This document shows positions 34,301 to 48,599 of a DNA stretch of 64,000 nt, in pieces. The stretch comes from Apostichopus japonicus (taxonomy: Eukaryota; Echinodermata; Holothuroidea; Aspidochirotida; Stichopodidae): the NCBI RefSeq assembly GCF_037975245.1, contig NC_092582.1, positions 24,342,077 through 24,406,076 of the forward strand, given 5' to 3'. Under the pieces are notes generated by a model. That model saw only the letters and a list, made by a program, of their open reading frames with translations. It did no database searches and was not told the origin of the DNA. How positions within the stretch are numbered: position 1 is the stretch's first letter; the number at the start of each line of letters is the position of its first letter. A program made the position numbers and the translations under genes.

Positions 34301-37300
34301 TAAAAAGCCACTTGCGATTATTATTTTTTAGTTATCCCTTCTATAATCCATAAACATGTCGTAAAATTCCTTGTCAGCCTTTCCTTCTATGAAATAAACG
34401 AATGAATAAATAATCATTTCTTCCACATGGTAGCCTAACACCACACTAAGTCAATGCATGAGAAATCTAGCTAAGCCTAACCATCTGTTTATTCGCTGAA
34501 ATTGTGACGCAGTTATAAGATATCCATGAAACACATTGATTATTGTTGTTACGTTCGTCCACATGATTGCCGAACATCACACTAAGTCAATGGGGTAATC
34601 TATAGCATAGCCATTTGTTTATTAGCTGAAGTTGTGACGCAGTTATAAGATATCCATGGAATACTTTCGTTATTGCTGTTATCTTCAACCACATGGTAGC
34701 CTAACACCACACTAAGTCAATGGGGAATCTGCCTAACCGCAGATTTGCATTTTTTAATTTTTTTTTGAAAATCACACTTTGCGTAGGATTCGGGTAATAA
34801 ATTAGGAACCGGGTAGTATTGCGTCGGGCGGGTACCCGGGTACCCGGATAACCCGTGCAAACACTACTACATACGTCTACAAGAATTTGTAGAGGTTATG
34901 GGGATCATGTATTTATTGTAGTCGTTTACGTTAGTTAAAACCAAACGAACGCATTACTTAGCAGAAACGAATACAGGCGAGTGGTCGGGTGCAGGAGGGG
35001 ATGTATAAATATTTCACGTCGCGCTTCTTGCTTAAATACTATTTACTCGTTGGTTGTTGTGGTCTTGTTTTTTCTTAAAGAGCTGTCGTACAGGTGCGTA
35101 TAACTGTAATGTTATATACGTTGTGTTTGGAGAATGTTCTTACTCATTAAATAAAAGTAATGCTCAAGAGAAAGTATTTATCCTTCGCTTGGATCAAGTA
35201 TACTGCCATGGATACACCTATGCTGCAGGCTATGGTAGTCTATGATGAAAAAGAAGTTATCGTGGTTATTCAAAGTATATACGTGTTTCTTGATTTTAGT
35301 GGAAATGAGCATTGTCATATCGTCACCAGTATTGTTACTGAATCATAACCGTAAAACTAGGGACGTGTATTTAAATATAGCAAGCAGGTAGGTAGATCTG
35401 GACCGGTAAAACGGCTGGTTATTAATAGAGTGCGCACTGCAATTATGACATCTTTGTAAGATCGGCTGCGATAGTTTAGGCTCGCATTGAAATTCCGGAA
35501 TCAGAAAATGTAAACTAACAGAAACAAAGGGACGTTACAATGGTCTGTTCTATTTTAATTCAACAAGTATTGTAATTGTTATACCATTGCTGCTGATAAT
35601 TCTGTTTAGTTCGTGTTGTAGTTTTGTCACGGCCTTATTGATGATCTGAAAAACAAACCACGACACAAAACATAATTTATATTAATATGACATTTTCATT
35701 CATATTTGTTAACATGTAAGTGTTCTTTGTCTCCATCAACACTTCTGTCGATAATAGACTTTCATGTAGGTTTCTTGAAAATTCTTAGAAATTTGGACAG
35801 TGTTATTGTTCAATGTTATAATTGTGCATGTCAAGTTATAATAACACGATGTTAGATTATACAAACCTTCCTCCTCCATAAAGGACAAGTAAAGAGATTG
35901 ATGTCTTTAGTCCTAATATATGGGAAGAAAACCCAAGAAAGTGGCTGGAAACAAGACAAACCTTAGTTTACACAACTGACATACTCTTCAAATAACGAAA
36001 ATGTGAACACGTGATTAAAACGATGATTTGTCTAGTCTTGTAGCTCCATAATTTAACTCAATAAAGTAATTCCAAAATACATTTAGTCTCTTTCTATTCT
36101 TACTATTTAAATTATTGGCTTTCATGATCTGTGATGACGTCATTAATGCTTTGTATGATAAAGCTGAATATACTGAAACCGGGTAGCATTACAAGCATCA
36201 CGAGCAATCAAATGTTTCATTTCTCTGTACAATAACACATGTTGGCTAATATTCTTCCTATATTCATTATTTAAATTAATTAAGAGTAATGTAAATACAT
36301 ACAAACCTCTCTATCTCCACTCCCAGAATTATTTCTCATACTCGTACACATTGTACCCTCGTTCATTGTTCTGTGTTTAAAGGACACATCTAGATTCCCA
36401 TTGTTATTGGTGGAGTGACGTCACTGCTGATGATGTCATCGTTGCCCAATCTCATGGACATAAGTAATTAACCACGTTTGCCCCGATCCAGTAAATGTTT
36501 GACTATTTTTGACAGATGTGTCTTTAATAGCTACTAAATTATCTCGCGAGGAACAGCTTAGAGAGCGATTCAGAGACGATGTAGTCACATTCAATCTGTG
36601 CATTATTTAGAATATTCTAAACCTTCGATATTTGGACTTCATTTTCTGGCACTCTCATAACTTATTCCTGCCCCACCCCACCCTCCTCATTCCTATCCGC
36701 TTTGCAAAGCGAGGTATCAGCTGTCACCTGCACCGTGTTCCTACACCTATGACGTATTCTTAGTACAGTTTAAAGAACATTAAACCCCCAAAAGCCATGA
36801 GCGTAAAACAAGCAACCTTCCTTTACCGAACTGGATTGCTCTTAGATCCAGCAGTCCTCTTACATGGAAACTGGCAACGTGGTTGATCTGTGATGACGTC
36901 ACTGATGTTGGGTGTTCTCTGATCAGTTCATCATCTCATGGATTATTATTCTTGATCTGAGCATCAAATACTCGACTATCATGAATTGATTTCTTAATTT
37001 AATCCAATATTCGTTCCTATTTTAGTTGTTTCAAATGTTTCATGTAGGCTAATTATTTAATTGATCAGATATATTAATGAGATGATAACAATTTTAACCT
37101 GATTGGCAATGTAACTAAGATGAAAATGGTGTAAACTGATCAGGTATAAAACCGAGATGATAATGATAGTAAACTAATCGGTAATCTTACTGAGATATCA
37201 CGATTATAAACTGATCAGCTACACTACTGAGATGATAATGATAGTAAACTAATAAGATCAAAATTAAGGAATCAACCAGATTGATTACTCAGCTGATATG

Positions 37301-37418
37301 AAGTTATCATCAAGAGCCAACATAAATCCGGCGAATATTCTGATGGTTTCATGCCAGAAAAATACAGATTAAGTATGCACTTATCATTAACATATCTCTC
37401 TTTTACGTTTTTCATCAG
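31378..37418 (+). other. 6.0-kb intron of the LRR gene
   Basis: Bounded by AAAG|GTATTG and TTCATCAG|T. It holds the hAT element at 33825-34866, poly-C tracts at 31831 and 32807, and four TGACGTCA palindromes (31390, 36135, 36416, 36894). Confidence 0.6.
33825..34866. mobile_element. 1042-bp hAT-like element with perfect 8-bp target duplication
   Basis: The ends are TAGTGTTTACACGGGT and inverted TAGTGTTTGCACGGGT, each followed inward by GGGTACCCGGG-type palindromes. It is flanked by CTACATAC on both sides (33817-33824 and 34867-34874). The interior holds about 2.2 copies of a 130-136-bp unit with CACACTAAGTCAATG at 34442, 34578 and 34708. No transposase frame. TAGTGTTT-CACGGGT ends with 8-bp duplications are typical of hAT elements in animals. 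Confidence 0.9.
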
Positions 37419-37480
37419 TTTGGAGTGTTATGATCACTTACGTGTATCGTCGTCTGAATCTACAAACCGGTCATTGGCAG
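37419..37480 (+). CDS. Third visible exon of the NLR-like gene, C-terminal tail
   Basis: The acceptor tract is ctctcttttacgtttttcatcag and the donor is GCAG|GTAAAG. Entering with the single base left by the exon at 31301, the 62 nt read VWSVMITYVYRRLNLQTGHW followed by Q and leave phase 0. The reading is rich in aromatic and beta-forming residues. I know no named domain for it. The alternative frame, starting LECYDHLRVSSSEST, is also open, but it breaks phase with the preceding exon, so I prefer the first. An aligned transcript would settle this. Confidence 0.65.
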
Positions 37481-38514
37481 GTAAAGAGATTTTTCACCTT
37501 TCATTCAGCTATTTCTTATAATGCAAGTCTGGTCAGCTTGTTTGCGTTATGCTGCCCTAGCACTGTTTTCAGTCACCAATTAGTGTAAATAAATCAATAT
37601 AGTGATACAGTATCTGTGAAGTTTACGTGTTGCTGGTAACATTAGAAGTTCCGATGTTATGAAAGAACTTTCAGACATCTTCCCGCTCCTACTTCCAAGG
37701 GGTGGGGGTGTGGGGTGGGGGTGGAGAGGGCGGATGGAATCTTGCGTGCGAACACTGTCTAAATGAATCTCATTCAGCGCTCACAACGCTTAGTTCTAGA
37801 TTGACACACCCGTACAATGTCCATGTCAGTTTGAGACCGTTGATATTGTTAACATATAGGTATAGCTAAAAGATTGACTTTTGGACAGGTTTGCTATATA
37901 TTATACAGTCTATTTTGACACATGCCGTTTTATTAATATTCGAGGTTGTGAATTTGCATCCAATAAACTTCACGATTATTCTGAGATAAAACCGTCATGT
38001 TGAACAGGTCTTGTTAAGTTTGTTGTAATTTCTGTGTAATTGTTCATCATAGCACATAACAACAGTCGTAACAGTCCGTTTAACTGACCATGTATGTTAC
38101 CGTAGCAGCTCCCTGGTTTTGACTGGTCATGTTTATAGTTTTTAGTTTTTTTTCTGTTGGTGTGAGACGTGGGTCTTCCATGCATGATTTTAACACCAAC
38201 AGATATATTACTGTAAATTGTTGGTCTTGATTCAAGTAATTACTAATCAAATTTAATTAAAGTGGTCAAATGCACAGAATGGTGATGAGGAAAATTAGGA
38301 AGTTAGTAATAGGAACAGATCTATGGGAAATTTGACTCTTAAAACTTGTGTTAAGTTGGTTTCTATACTCTCGTAGTGTTTAACTCAAATAATGTTGAGG
38401 ACTAAGTCACTGGGTAGACGTTTTAATCAAATTAAATGAAGCTTCATGTTACGTAATAGGTATATCTTTGACCAATCCATATAATATCTACACATAACTG
38501 GATACTCCTGCAAC

Positions 38515-38640
38515 CAGGGACGTAGCTAAGGCCTGATGATTAGGGGGAGTAGTGGCTGAAATTCGAACTGGATGGGTTTTGAAGCCAGACAATTTCGACT
38601 GCTGCCTTGTACCCCCCCCCCCCCCCCACCCGCGCTGCTC
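38515..38640 (+). repeat. Solo hAT-like end
   Basis: CAGGGACGTAGCTAAGG followed by GATGATTAGGGGGAG and a 16-base poly-C tract. It is related to the end at 24702. Its partner was not established. Confidence 0.45.
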
Positions 38641-39861
38641 GTCAACGATACGGTCCGATCAGACACCCCATCTTTCGCGACTGCACTTTTGTTCCGAACT
38701 TTTCTCGATACATTTGCACCAACTGGCCCTCACTTCACAAACTTATTAATCACTCTGGTTAAGCAAGTAAGCAACTGAGTATAAGTTATCTGCTTGAAGG
38801 CTACATGGACTACTAACTACAAAAGCTATGTTAGTGTAAAAATTGGGGAAATCTTTTTATTCAACAAATTATATTCGACGACATAGTGAATACCAAAAAA
38901 TAACAATCTGCCTTTCATCTTCGTCAAGGACCAATAGAGTCCTTAGAAATAAGTATAAAAACATACTGCAAATACATGCAGTTTTCAGTGGTTGCGGTTT
39001 TCACGTAGGCCTTTATATAAATTCGATGGCGGTGGCGGTATACGCCAACCGATATTAACTAATAACCTGATAGTTAACTCTGCTCTAAGATGAATAGACA
39101 AAGTTCGCAGATAAAACCACTACAACCGTGACTAAAACTAGTAGTGTTTTCTTGGCAGCCATATGCATATAAAATAGCTGTAAAGGGCGCATATATTCAA
39201 TTTTAGTCAGTCTGACTCTGCCAATGCGAAACCGTAGCCGGGAAATATCCGTAGGGCGGGAGGAAATATCCCTAGGGCGGGAGGAACATACTAAGTATCG
39301 CCCACATGTTACATACACCAAATTATTTACCCAATAATTTTTAAAGAAAGTGCAACCTTCGATGGTGGTAAAATCGAGAGGTTTCTCAGCATCATTGATT
39401 TCTCGGCCACTGAACAATTGAGATAATCAGTTGTAACTATTTAAACCTAGCCTAGGGCCCAATGGAATTTGGAAAAGCCAATACTTTGAAGAATGTAATT
39501 TGTACAACAAAAAATGAAGGAAATCATCAAGAAGTTAAATTTTAGGCCAATACCCGAACTCTTTTTTTCACTGCCCAAACCTTAGTTATTTGATGTTAAT
39601 CTCAAACCTTTTTTTATTTTTTTTATGGTCATTACTACTCCTAATTAGCTATACATTATGTGGGCCCGATTCCGCGAATAAAAAATATCAACTGAACTAT
39701 TTCTATAAAATATATTCTAATCTAAATTTTGCCAAATACGAACCAATTTTGGCAAAGATTCAAGAGTTCGGTGAGACGTACAAGTAACGTACTGTAACGG
39801 TTAACTACTACTGACTAGCATTTAGTGGTTTAATTGTATTCCATAGAGACAATACATATAA

Positions 39862-40627
39862 CAGCGGTGTAGCCAGGAATTTGCAAGGGGGGAGCACAGT
39901 TTGCGATTGATATGGGGGAGGGGTCTAAGGGGGTATCCCCCTCCCCTTTGAGACATTTTGAAAAACAATTGAAGGTCCTTATATGCGATCTGGTGCATTG
40001 TTTTGCCAGTTTCATCATTGTCATATGATATCATATTATCAGCAGATGTTGTTTCCGGTTTGAAAAATGTTTTTACATGTTCTTTTACATATTATATCAG
40101 AAAGACAAACATATTGCTCTTTTACAATTTTTCCAGTAGGATTATCCTTGTTTATTGTACAATGTCTGGACTTTAATACATTTGACGAACTTAACTGATG
40201 GACAGATAAACTTTCATATTTAGCAGTGTAAAAATTATTTATAGGAAGCGCGTATCACGTACGATTACTAGCTTAGCTTCATAACAAGCTGTTCGTGCAT
40301 CAACTAACGACGAATCATAGAAAGGATGAGAACGCACGTTGTCGTCGTCGTTGTGCATACGATTCGTGACTCTCCATCGAGTGCGGTTAGGTAGACTATA
40401 TGTATTTTATGAAGCTGTGGCCAACTGTAGGCTGGTAATAGACTACAGGCTAAATAAATTTAGCTAATTGCATCTGCCAAACTAAGTAGCTGAATCAGTT
40501 GGCCTGATTGTTCCTACGATTATAATCGAGTTAACGAAGCTGACGGGTATTCCAGATCAAAAGAGCACTGACAAAATACCATGCAAAAAGCTCAACAGTT
40601 TTTAACATTCCCTGGCTACGTCCCTGG
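39862..40627. mobile_element. 766-bp TIR element with 5-bp target duplication
   Basis: The left end CAGCGGTGTAGCCAGG and inverted right end CCAGGGACGTAGCCAGG flank the interior. Direct repeats TATAA lie at 39857-39861 and 40628-40632. The ends match imperfectly (GTAGCCAGG is the common core), so this is less certain than the other elements. Confidence 0.55.
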
Positions 40628-43600
40628 TATAAACTGAACTTACTTGAAGCTAGCAAACAGGGTCAATCCACCCAATAGCAAAATTAGTACATAAATAAAC
40701 CGAATTGAAGCTGGCGATCGTTGTACGGTAGTTCTAGGCATCTTTTTAGAGTATTCAAAATCATACGAAGTTTTGTATGGTAGAGTATAAGGATGGCGAG
40801 ATACAATTTCTCAAAGTGGCGAGGAAAAAGTGGTAAATGTGATTGAAATTTTTCAATATTTAAGGTCATTCACAATCACAGAAATATATGAATAGGCCTA
40901 GGTAAATAAGAGTGCGACAGTCGGAAATTCCAACTAATTAAATGCAACTAATTAAGAGATCTAGATATATTGTTACAACCACATGACTGCTACTTGTGAG
41001 TTATTTATCGTTTAATCAGATTCAGACAATACTGTGTCCCACAAATTAATTGTCATGTTTGATTTGTTTGTTTCCAAGAAACCTTAAAATCCTCTGCCTA
41101 CTCTCATCTTTCCTGGTATGGTTTTGGTGAAATAAAGTAACATTATGTTTTCAAGGTTCTTATCTCTCATTTTCCGGTTAAGTTTGCTACAAGTAGATTG
41201 TAGCAAAAACAACACAAAGTGCAGAAGCTAGAAATATCCATTTTAGTATTCTTCCCTTTGAATTAAATCTTGCTAACAAATTAAATGTGTTGCTTAGAAA
41301 GCTTTAGGGGATTTGAAGGATCACTTGCTTAAATGATTATTTATCAATATTAGTGTATACGTGACTGACATACGTGTGTGGGTCTATAGCAGGCTTAGAT
41401 ATAATGAAAGGACGGATCTTGTTTTAATTTGAAACCAACAAACTCTGGTATATTCTTCTGAATGGTAATGCTTACCATGGTCTTGGTCAATTGTATATAT
41501 GAATGGAAGCGGAGCTATTTTAATTACTGACATTTCAAGGACTCCGATCTAATACTCTTTCTTTTCATTTTTTTCTTTTAGAGGGGATTGGGGGGGGGGG
41601 GTGGTGATTATTGCATTCGTGTAAAATGAGAATAATAAATACTTCAACCCGCTTCGTTGTTCTGTTGTACGGATACCATGGTAACCAAAACATATGCAAT
41701 AATTTGATAACATATGAATATAAGACAAATATTCGTATTATTTCCAGCGTGTATTGAATAGACACAAAAATACATACATTAGACGATTTTTAAGCAGTCA
41801 GGATCCGAAGGGGGGGGGGGGGTTGAAGTGGAGTTGTTCCAACTATACGATATAGTCGGTAACTGGTAATCTGTTTTAAATATTCCTAATTTGTTATACG
41901 CTAATTGTATTGTAATAATTATCTTAAAAGTGTTAAAGATATGTTGTTGCGACACTTGGACATTCCAGCCTCAATCATTCCTTATCATTAGTGTCTATGA
42001 TTGGGTGGAGAGTTGAGGGCGCCAAATAATAGAGGAACAACTGACGTTAACATTTGTATCACGTTTATTCCAAACGTAGAAACAAACTTTTGAAAATCTG
42101 GAAGTGAACACAGATACATATCTTTAAAATATAATTTTTGAGATAAAATTCTGTAAGTAATATAAGAGCATCGGTATGATAATTAACAACCGAGCATATC
42201 ATTTCAATATTAGTAGAACACAGCTTGTATGATTTTGAAACAACATAATTGACATAACCGACACTGCTTAACGTTTCCAACATACCACTACATACTTTGA
42301 AACATTGGTTATATTCTCAGTTCTAAATCCAAACTTAGCTGTAGTAAAAATCAATGACATTAACAAATATCTTAATCAAATAATTTGTTCACCTAAAGGA
42401 ATGTACTTAAATATGCCGTTTTTACTTCACCGTCTCGATGAACATTAAATATGAAACCGTAGAATGTTGTCAATCATGTTGCACCGTTCTTGTTTATGTT
42501 CATTTAATTTCGGGGCAAATGTTCATCATGGCACAAACAGTAATTGTCGTAAAACAGTCCGTTTAGCCGACCATGTAGCTTACTGTGGCTGCTCTTGCAT
42601 ATTTGTCTTTGTTAGCAGGTATTGACATACCTGGTTATGTTACATTTTATTCGTTTTCTCTGGTGTTAGGAGAAGTTGGTCTTCCATTAGATAACGCTGC
42701 CTATCACGTCATATATGTTGTAAATTGACCAAACCAGGAAATATTCGAAGAAGTATCGGATACCCTGCAACTTACTAAGATATCTATAATGTTGTCACAA
42801 TCACGTGACTGCTCTTGATTAGTGAATTATTTGTCGTTTATCCAGCAGATTGTAGCAAAAACAGCACAAAGTACAGAAGTTGTAAAAGTCCACTTTTGCT
42901 ACTCTTTCTTCTAAGTTCAATCTTACTCAATTATTAACTCAAATTTACCAAGGTAAATGTTTCTGCGACGGTTTAACGTACACTAATGTATATAAGACAA
43001 TTAATACCTGTAGTTTCTAGGTCAAAAATGAGGATGAACTGGTAATGTAAAGGATGGTGATCGATGCGAAGCAGCGCGATTTAACATTGTTGTTCTTTGT
43101 ATGGTTTTAATATCATATCAGAAACTGGTTTTTATTGCCTACTATTTGTGTGGGGAGTGCAGAGTTAAACAAAATTGCTTGTGAACATCCGACTCACCGT
43201 TTTCTAGATTGCAAATGCTAGAAATGTTGGCGATTGATATGAATGAAGGAAGAGGTGAAACGTTTATTAATAAAATGAAAGAAAATTGAAGACTATTTTG
43301 TAAATTGTGAAAATATTATATTCGTGATTTGGAATAAACTGTAGAAGAAGATCTTGCAACTATATATATTTTTTTTAGTGGCACCAGATTCGCTCTGTGG
43401 AGTAAATCATTTCCGATGATTCGGTGGAGATGTGATTAAATCACTTTCCACGCACATTTACACAACAAGAATACTAGTCAATATGTGGGGGCAATTACTA
43501 CTTCAGCTTCGTTCTGTTGTCTAGATACCATGGCAACCAAAGAACTAGTTTTGTGACGCTGTATACGAACACAATGTTGAAAAAGATCATGCGCATGAAT

Positions 43601-45363
43601 TTGTTTTTTTTTCTTTAAGATACTGCGTCACGGATATATATATGCTCAGCCCGTGCCGTATATTGCTTCTGCTTTTTGTTAAAAGCATCTTAGATGTACA
43701 GTATACTCTTCTTTGGAGAAGCTGGATGATCCGTTTACAGCAATGGTTGGATGACAAGACTATAACTTAACGAATGTAGCATTAACATAGCTGGTTTCGT
43801 TTACAATATCAACTTAATCGTCATTAAATAGCGCTCAAACGCTTTCATAGGTTTCATGAATTATTATAAATCGGATAAATGCTTCAACTAATTAAAAAAA
43901 AATGCTTCAACTCATAAGAAAAATGGTTGCTTTTTAACCAGCATCGGAACTTAAATCAGACCTATTACATATTTCATAACTAGCTTCACCTTCGTATACA
44001 TGTAAGAATTGGAGCCGAAGTTGTTTCTATTCTCATCGCCTGCTGAGGCTAATTACAAGCGGTCAGATTCATAATTCCTAGTATTATATTGCTATACCGT
44101 TGTATAAATGACATGTACTCTTAGAGCTTCCGTAAACTTTACAGAAAAGCAAATAATCCTGAATGGCTTTATTTAATTCTTTGGTAAGATATTAGGATTG
44201 TATAAGTTTCCATTGCTTTTACCTTAATACCATTAAGTGCAGGATACAGTGGGTGTTCCATATGAATAGTTCATGTCTACTCAATACAATAGGAATTGTC
44301 CAATCAAAACGCTTAGCGGAATAATTAGTTAACGGAAGATCTGTAAATGTTACAGATTATCATTTTGAGATGTTTTTAATATGATTTTATCATTTTGTTA
44401 CACCGTTATTGATGAAAGAATTATCCCTTGAGATCAAAATGGTATAAGTAATGCTATAACTGACACATCACCTTTGACGATGTCATAAGAGGGATTTGTC
44501 TGAAATACAGACTAAGCTGATTTACAGATACGACTGTCTGATATAACAGACAGGGCACATATAGTCATATAGTGTATTGCTATCTACTGTAGTCGCTACG
44601 GACTAAAACATGTTTGGTTACATATATGAAAGTGCTACAGTATGCATAGCTATAGAGACTTAACTAGTTGATATTCTAACTTTAAGATATTGACATAAAT
44701 ATACAGCTGATTTTGTTTTTAATGCATTTGTTTCAAACTGACAGATCAGTGAGCTATGTGACATTAGTAAGTGATACAGGTCACGGTAGGTCAGAGAGTT
44801 AATCTAAGATATGATCTTCATTTTCCCCGACACTCTTGAAATGGGCGCAGTGTTACATGTTGTCAAGTGTGTACTTCCTGTCGGGCTCACAGTTTACGTT
44901 AGAAATCACTTTGACGATATTACGAAGTTTTCATCACCATGTTATCATCCGTAGCTTTCTATTTTATTCAACTTTCTGTTGGTGCTAGAGAACCAATTTC
45001 CATATTTTACCATTAACTGTCCCTACTCCTCTCTTTCAACGCCCTTTCATCTGATATGGAACCATATTCATGTGTTCCTAAAGCAGACATATCCGTTACT
45101 GTATTATATTATTCATTTAACATGAAACGAAACCTTACATAACCGTAGATGTTTAGATAGATGTGTATATCATTAATGAAGTGGTAATTAATGTAATCAC
45201 ACGTCGCACTTTAAGACATTCTGATTCAACCCAATTAAAGACAATCTGTCATAAAAATCCATGTATTGCCTAATTATCGTAATAGCATATATTTCTCAGG
45301 TTAGATTTGTAATATATAAATGAACATATCAAAGATGAAAATAACTTCCTTAGAGATTGTAAT

Positions 45364-45383
45364 GGGGGGGGGGGGGGGGGGGG
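45364..45383 (+). repeat. 20-base poly-G tract
   Basis: The longest of the many G/C homopolymers in the window. It ends about 70 bases before the 21-bp array. Confidence 0.95.
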
Positions 45384-45450
45384 AGGGGGAGTTATTTGTC
45401 TAGGATGTTTGTATCGTCCAATACAACGAACGTCAGAAACCCTTGTGACT

Positions 45451-46508
45451 AGGTATAGTGCAAATAACATGAGGTATGGTACAAATAAAGGAGGTATGGT
45501 ACAAATAACATGAGGTATATTACAAATAACATGAGGTATGGTACAAATAACATGAGCTATGGTACAAATAACATGATGTATGTTACAAATAACATGAGGT
45601 ATGTTACAAATAACATGAGGTATGGTAGAAATAACACGATGGATGGTAGAAATAACACGAGGTATGTTACAAATAACATGAGGTATGGTAGAAATAACAT
45701 GAGGTATGGTAGAAATAACATGAGGTATGAGACAAATAACATGAGGTATGTTACAAATAACACGAAGTATGGTACAAATTACATGAGGTATGTTACAAAT
45801 AACACGAGGTGTGGTAAAAATAACATGAGGTATGGTAGAAATAGCATGAGGTATGGTAGAAATAACATGAGGTATGGTAGAAATAACATGAGGTATGAGA
45901 CAAATAACATGAGGTATGTTACAAATAACACGAAGTATGGTACAAATTACATGAGGTATGTTACAAATAACACGAGGTGTGGTAAAAATAACATGAGGTA
46001 TGGTAGAAATAGCATGAGGTATGGTACAAATAACATGAGGTATGTTACAAATAACTTGAGCTATAGTACAAATAACATGAGGTATGGTAGAAATAACACG
46101 ATGGATGGTAGAAATAACATGAGGTATGGTAGAAATAACACGAGGTATGGTAGAAATAACATGAGGTATGGTACAAATAACATGAGGTATGTTGCAAATA
46201 ACATGAGGTATGGGACAAATAACATGAGGTATGGTACAAATAACATGAGGTATGGCACAAATAACATTAGATGTGGTAAAAATAACATGTGGTATGTTAC
46301 AAATAACACGAGGTATGGTACAAATAACACGAGGTGTGGTAAAAATAACATGAGGTATGTTGCAAATAACATGAGGTATGGTACAAATAACATGAGGTAT
46401 GGTACAAATAACATGAGGTATGGTACAAATAACATGAGGTATGGTACAAATAACATGAGGTATGGTACATATAACATGAGGTATGGTACAGATAACTTGA
46501 GGTATGGG
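45451..46508 (+). repeat. 21-bp minisatellite, about 50 units
   Basis: A unit of type GGTATGGTACAAATAACATG plus one base repeats nearly without slippage. The frame over it reads MRYGTNN again and again, and is also open on the minus strand. Variants (GAGAC, GTTAC, GTAGA, GTGTGGTAAAA) are ordered. A block of eight units starting at 45726 repeats at 45894, exactly 168 bp on, so there is a higher-order repeat. Confidence 0.95.
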
Positions 46509-48599
46509 GTGGTAATGAAACTAATGAAGTCTCCCTTCTACGATCGTACTCCAGCTTTTTCGTCCTATTTCCTAATGATTGTTGTCCTTCTTTCTCCGCA
46601 TGTAGACCCGTATGTGCTCTCCTTATATAAGTAATTGCCTTGTGAATCAATACAAATTCTCAATTTTAAAGTAGAGAATATTCAGACGGATAAATCCTTA
46701 TAAAACAAAATGAATCTATCGGGCTTGCAATGTCTCTCTTTCACACCGTCTCAGTCAAAATTGTTTTATTGGTGAAAATATCGATGCATACTTTTCATCT
46801 CTAGAATCTTTACGTTGTGACGTCACAGTACGCAGTAATACAACAGTCAGTAAATGTTACTCGGTTCTAATAGTTTCAGTTGTAATGGGATTTGAGGGAT
46901 CCATATTGATTATATTTCATTATTTTTTTAGATTAATGTATATATACGTGACTGATATGAATATGTGTGTCCAAGCAGGCGAATATATGAAACGGCAGAT
47001 CTGGTTGTAACTTGAAACAAAGAAACAAGTGTATATTTAATGTAGATTTCATCAACTAGATTTTTACTTATTTGGAAAATTGAAGTAGAGGTGATTACAT
47101 AATAGGTCAACTTAAAAATGTTAAATTTAAGAATTTTATTTAACTTTCAAGAAACGTCCTTTGTACCATCCTCTGTATGTACAGTACTATGAATAAGCAG
47201 CAGCATTATGATACAAAAAAGGCAACGGTGAATCTGAATTAATAATGGTTAAAATATTTGCATTTTTTCTTTCGTCTTTTGAATAACTACTAATGTGTAA
47301 AACGTAGAGTCTCGAAGGAGCCTGGTCCAGATAGGGGGAGGGGTGGGGTGTTCAAAGTAACTGGTAATGTGGTTGATTAAAACAATTACTACCAGGCTAA
47401 TTAATAATTATATTCAAGCGCCGACAATAACATAATGCAACATCCTGGAATTGTATCCTCACATGGTTCCTACTGTTATTACTCTTTCCATCAGAACCAT
47501 TCAATATGTTTGTATCTTATAGTATAAGAAACACTCTGATGTAGTCGAGTCCAATTATTCCTGATTCCGAGCCAAGTCCGAAACTATTCTTGGTTCGAAT
47601 ATTGTAATGTCGAGTCCGAACAGAGTTCTATATAGAGTATATGAGCAACCCAAACCAAGTCCGAGTCCAGCTAATACATAGAGACAAAGCAATGGCGAGC
47701 TCATACGGTTTCTGCCTATACTAGTATATAGACACACAGTGCGTATCGGTTGCATAAACCCTCTCTAATCTTTTATAAATATACAGGCCGTCATTTCCTG
47801 GTCTACATTTTCCCTGCCTTAGTTGGACAGAGTCAACTATTGCAAAACTGGATATTTACGCATGTTCAAACTCCCAATAAACACACACACGGACTAATTT
47901 AGAAAGAAGAAAATCTATGCAGGTTTATTATACTTCATGATTTTTACATGTTTGACATGTTTTTAATGTTTACAGATCTACACTATTCTATTTAACCCAT
48001 TGTGTCTGTTATAGTATGTGTTATTCAGACAACTGTATTTCCCAAAATGTCATGGATATCTTTACGCGACTAACAGTACGATATGAACAGACCATCTAGG
48101 ACTAACGGGGAGGGGGACCAATATGCTGCTTTGTGGGCTAAGCAAAATTTTGCTTTTTCTGACATTAAATCGATCCAACTACGAGTTCTATCTTTAAATA
48201 CTCCTCTCGTTTCCCTCGTCATCTTCTCTGTCGTTCAGGGTAACCACCTGATTATCTCAGTGAGGAGTTGGTCATTATGACGTCACTCAGTTTTCGATGA
48301 CGTCATTCGGTGGTTGATGACGGGTTTAAAACTAACATTGCCTTCCCTATTGAGATGATGTTTGTATTCATGTTATTAAGTCCGTGATGAATATATATAC
48401 AGTGATGAATATATACAGTGATGAATCTGTCTCCTATATTGATTTTAGTGTGTTCAATGCAGATGTGCGTTAACCTGCCAGCAATAGTTTACTGCGATAT
48501 TTGTAAACATATATCATTCGAACTTATATTTTTTGCTTCGCCTTATTATATGTTCCTGAAACACATTTCGACATGATAATAACCTTCCCTTCATTTCAG

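Larger units (their letters stand above)
37481..48599 (+). other. 11.1-kb intron of the LRR gene
   Basis: Bounded by GCAG|GTAAAG and CATTTCAG|G. Apart from the listed elements, it contains diverged internal duplications: 37990-38200 resembles 42470-42730, 40975-41290 resembles 42795-42950, and 41340-41440 resembles 46930-47020. Confidence 0.55.

Noticed and set aside
36516-36600. Possible exon after tttttgacag reading SLIATKLSREEQLRERF and ending in a stop
   Set aside because: The phase could fit the exon ending at 31377, but it has no donor and would end the protein early. The exons at 37419, 48600 and 53160 form a better continuous chain. It remains a candidate alternative terminal exon.
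45510-46634. 374-codon open frame (MRYGTNN repeats)
   Set aside because: It is produced by a 21-bp array with no stop in any unit. Minus-strand frames over the same array are equally open, and there is no domain or splice context.
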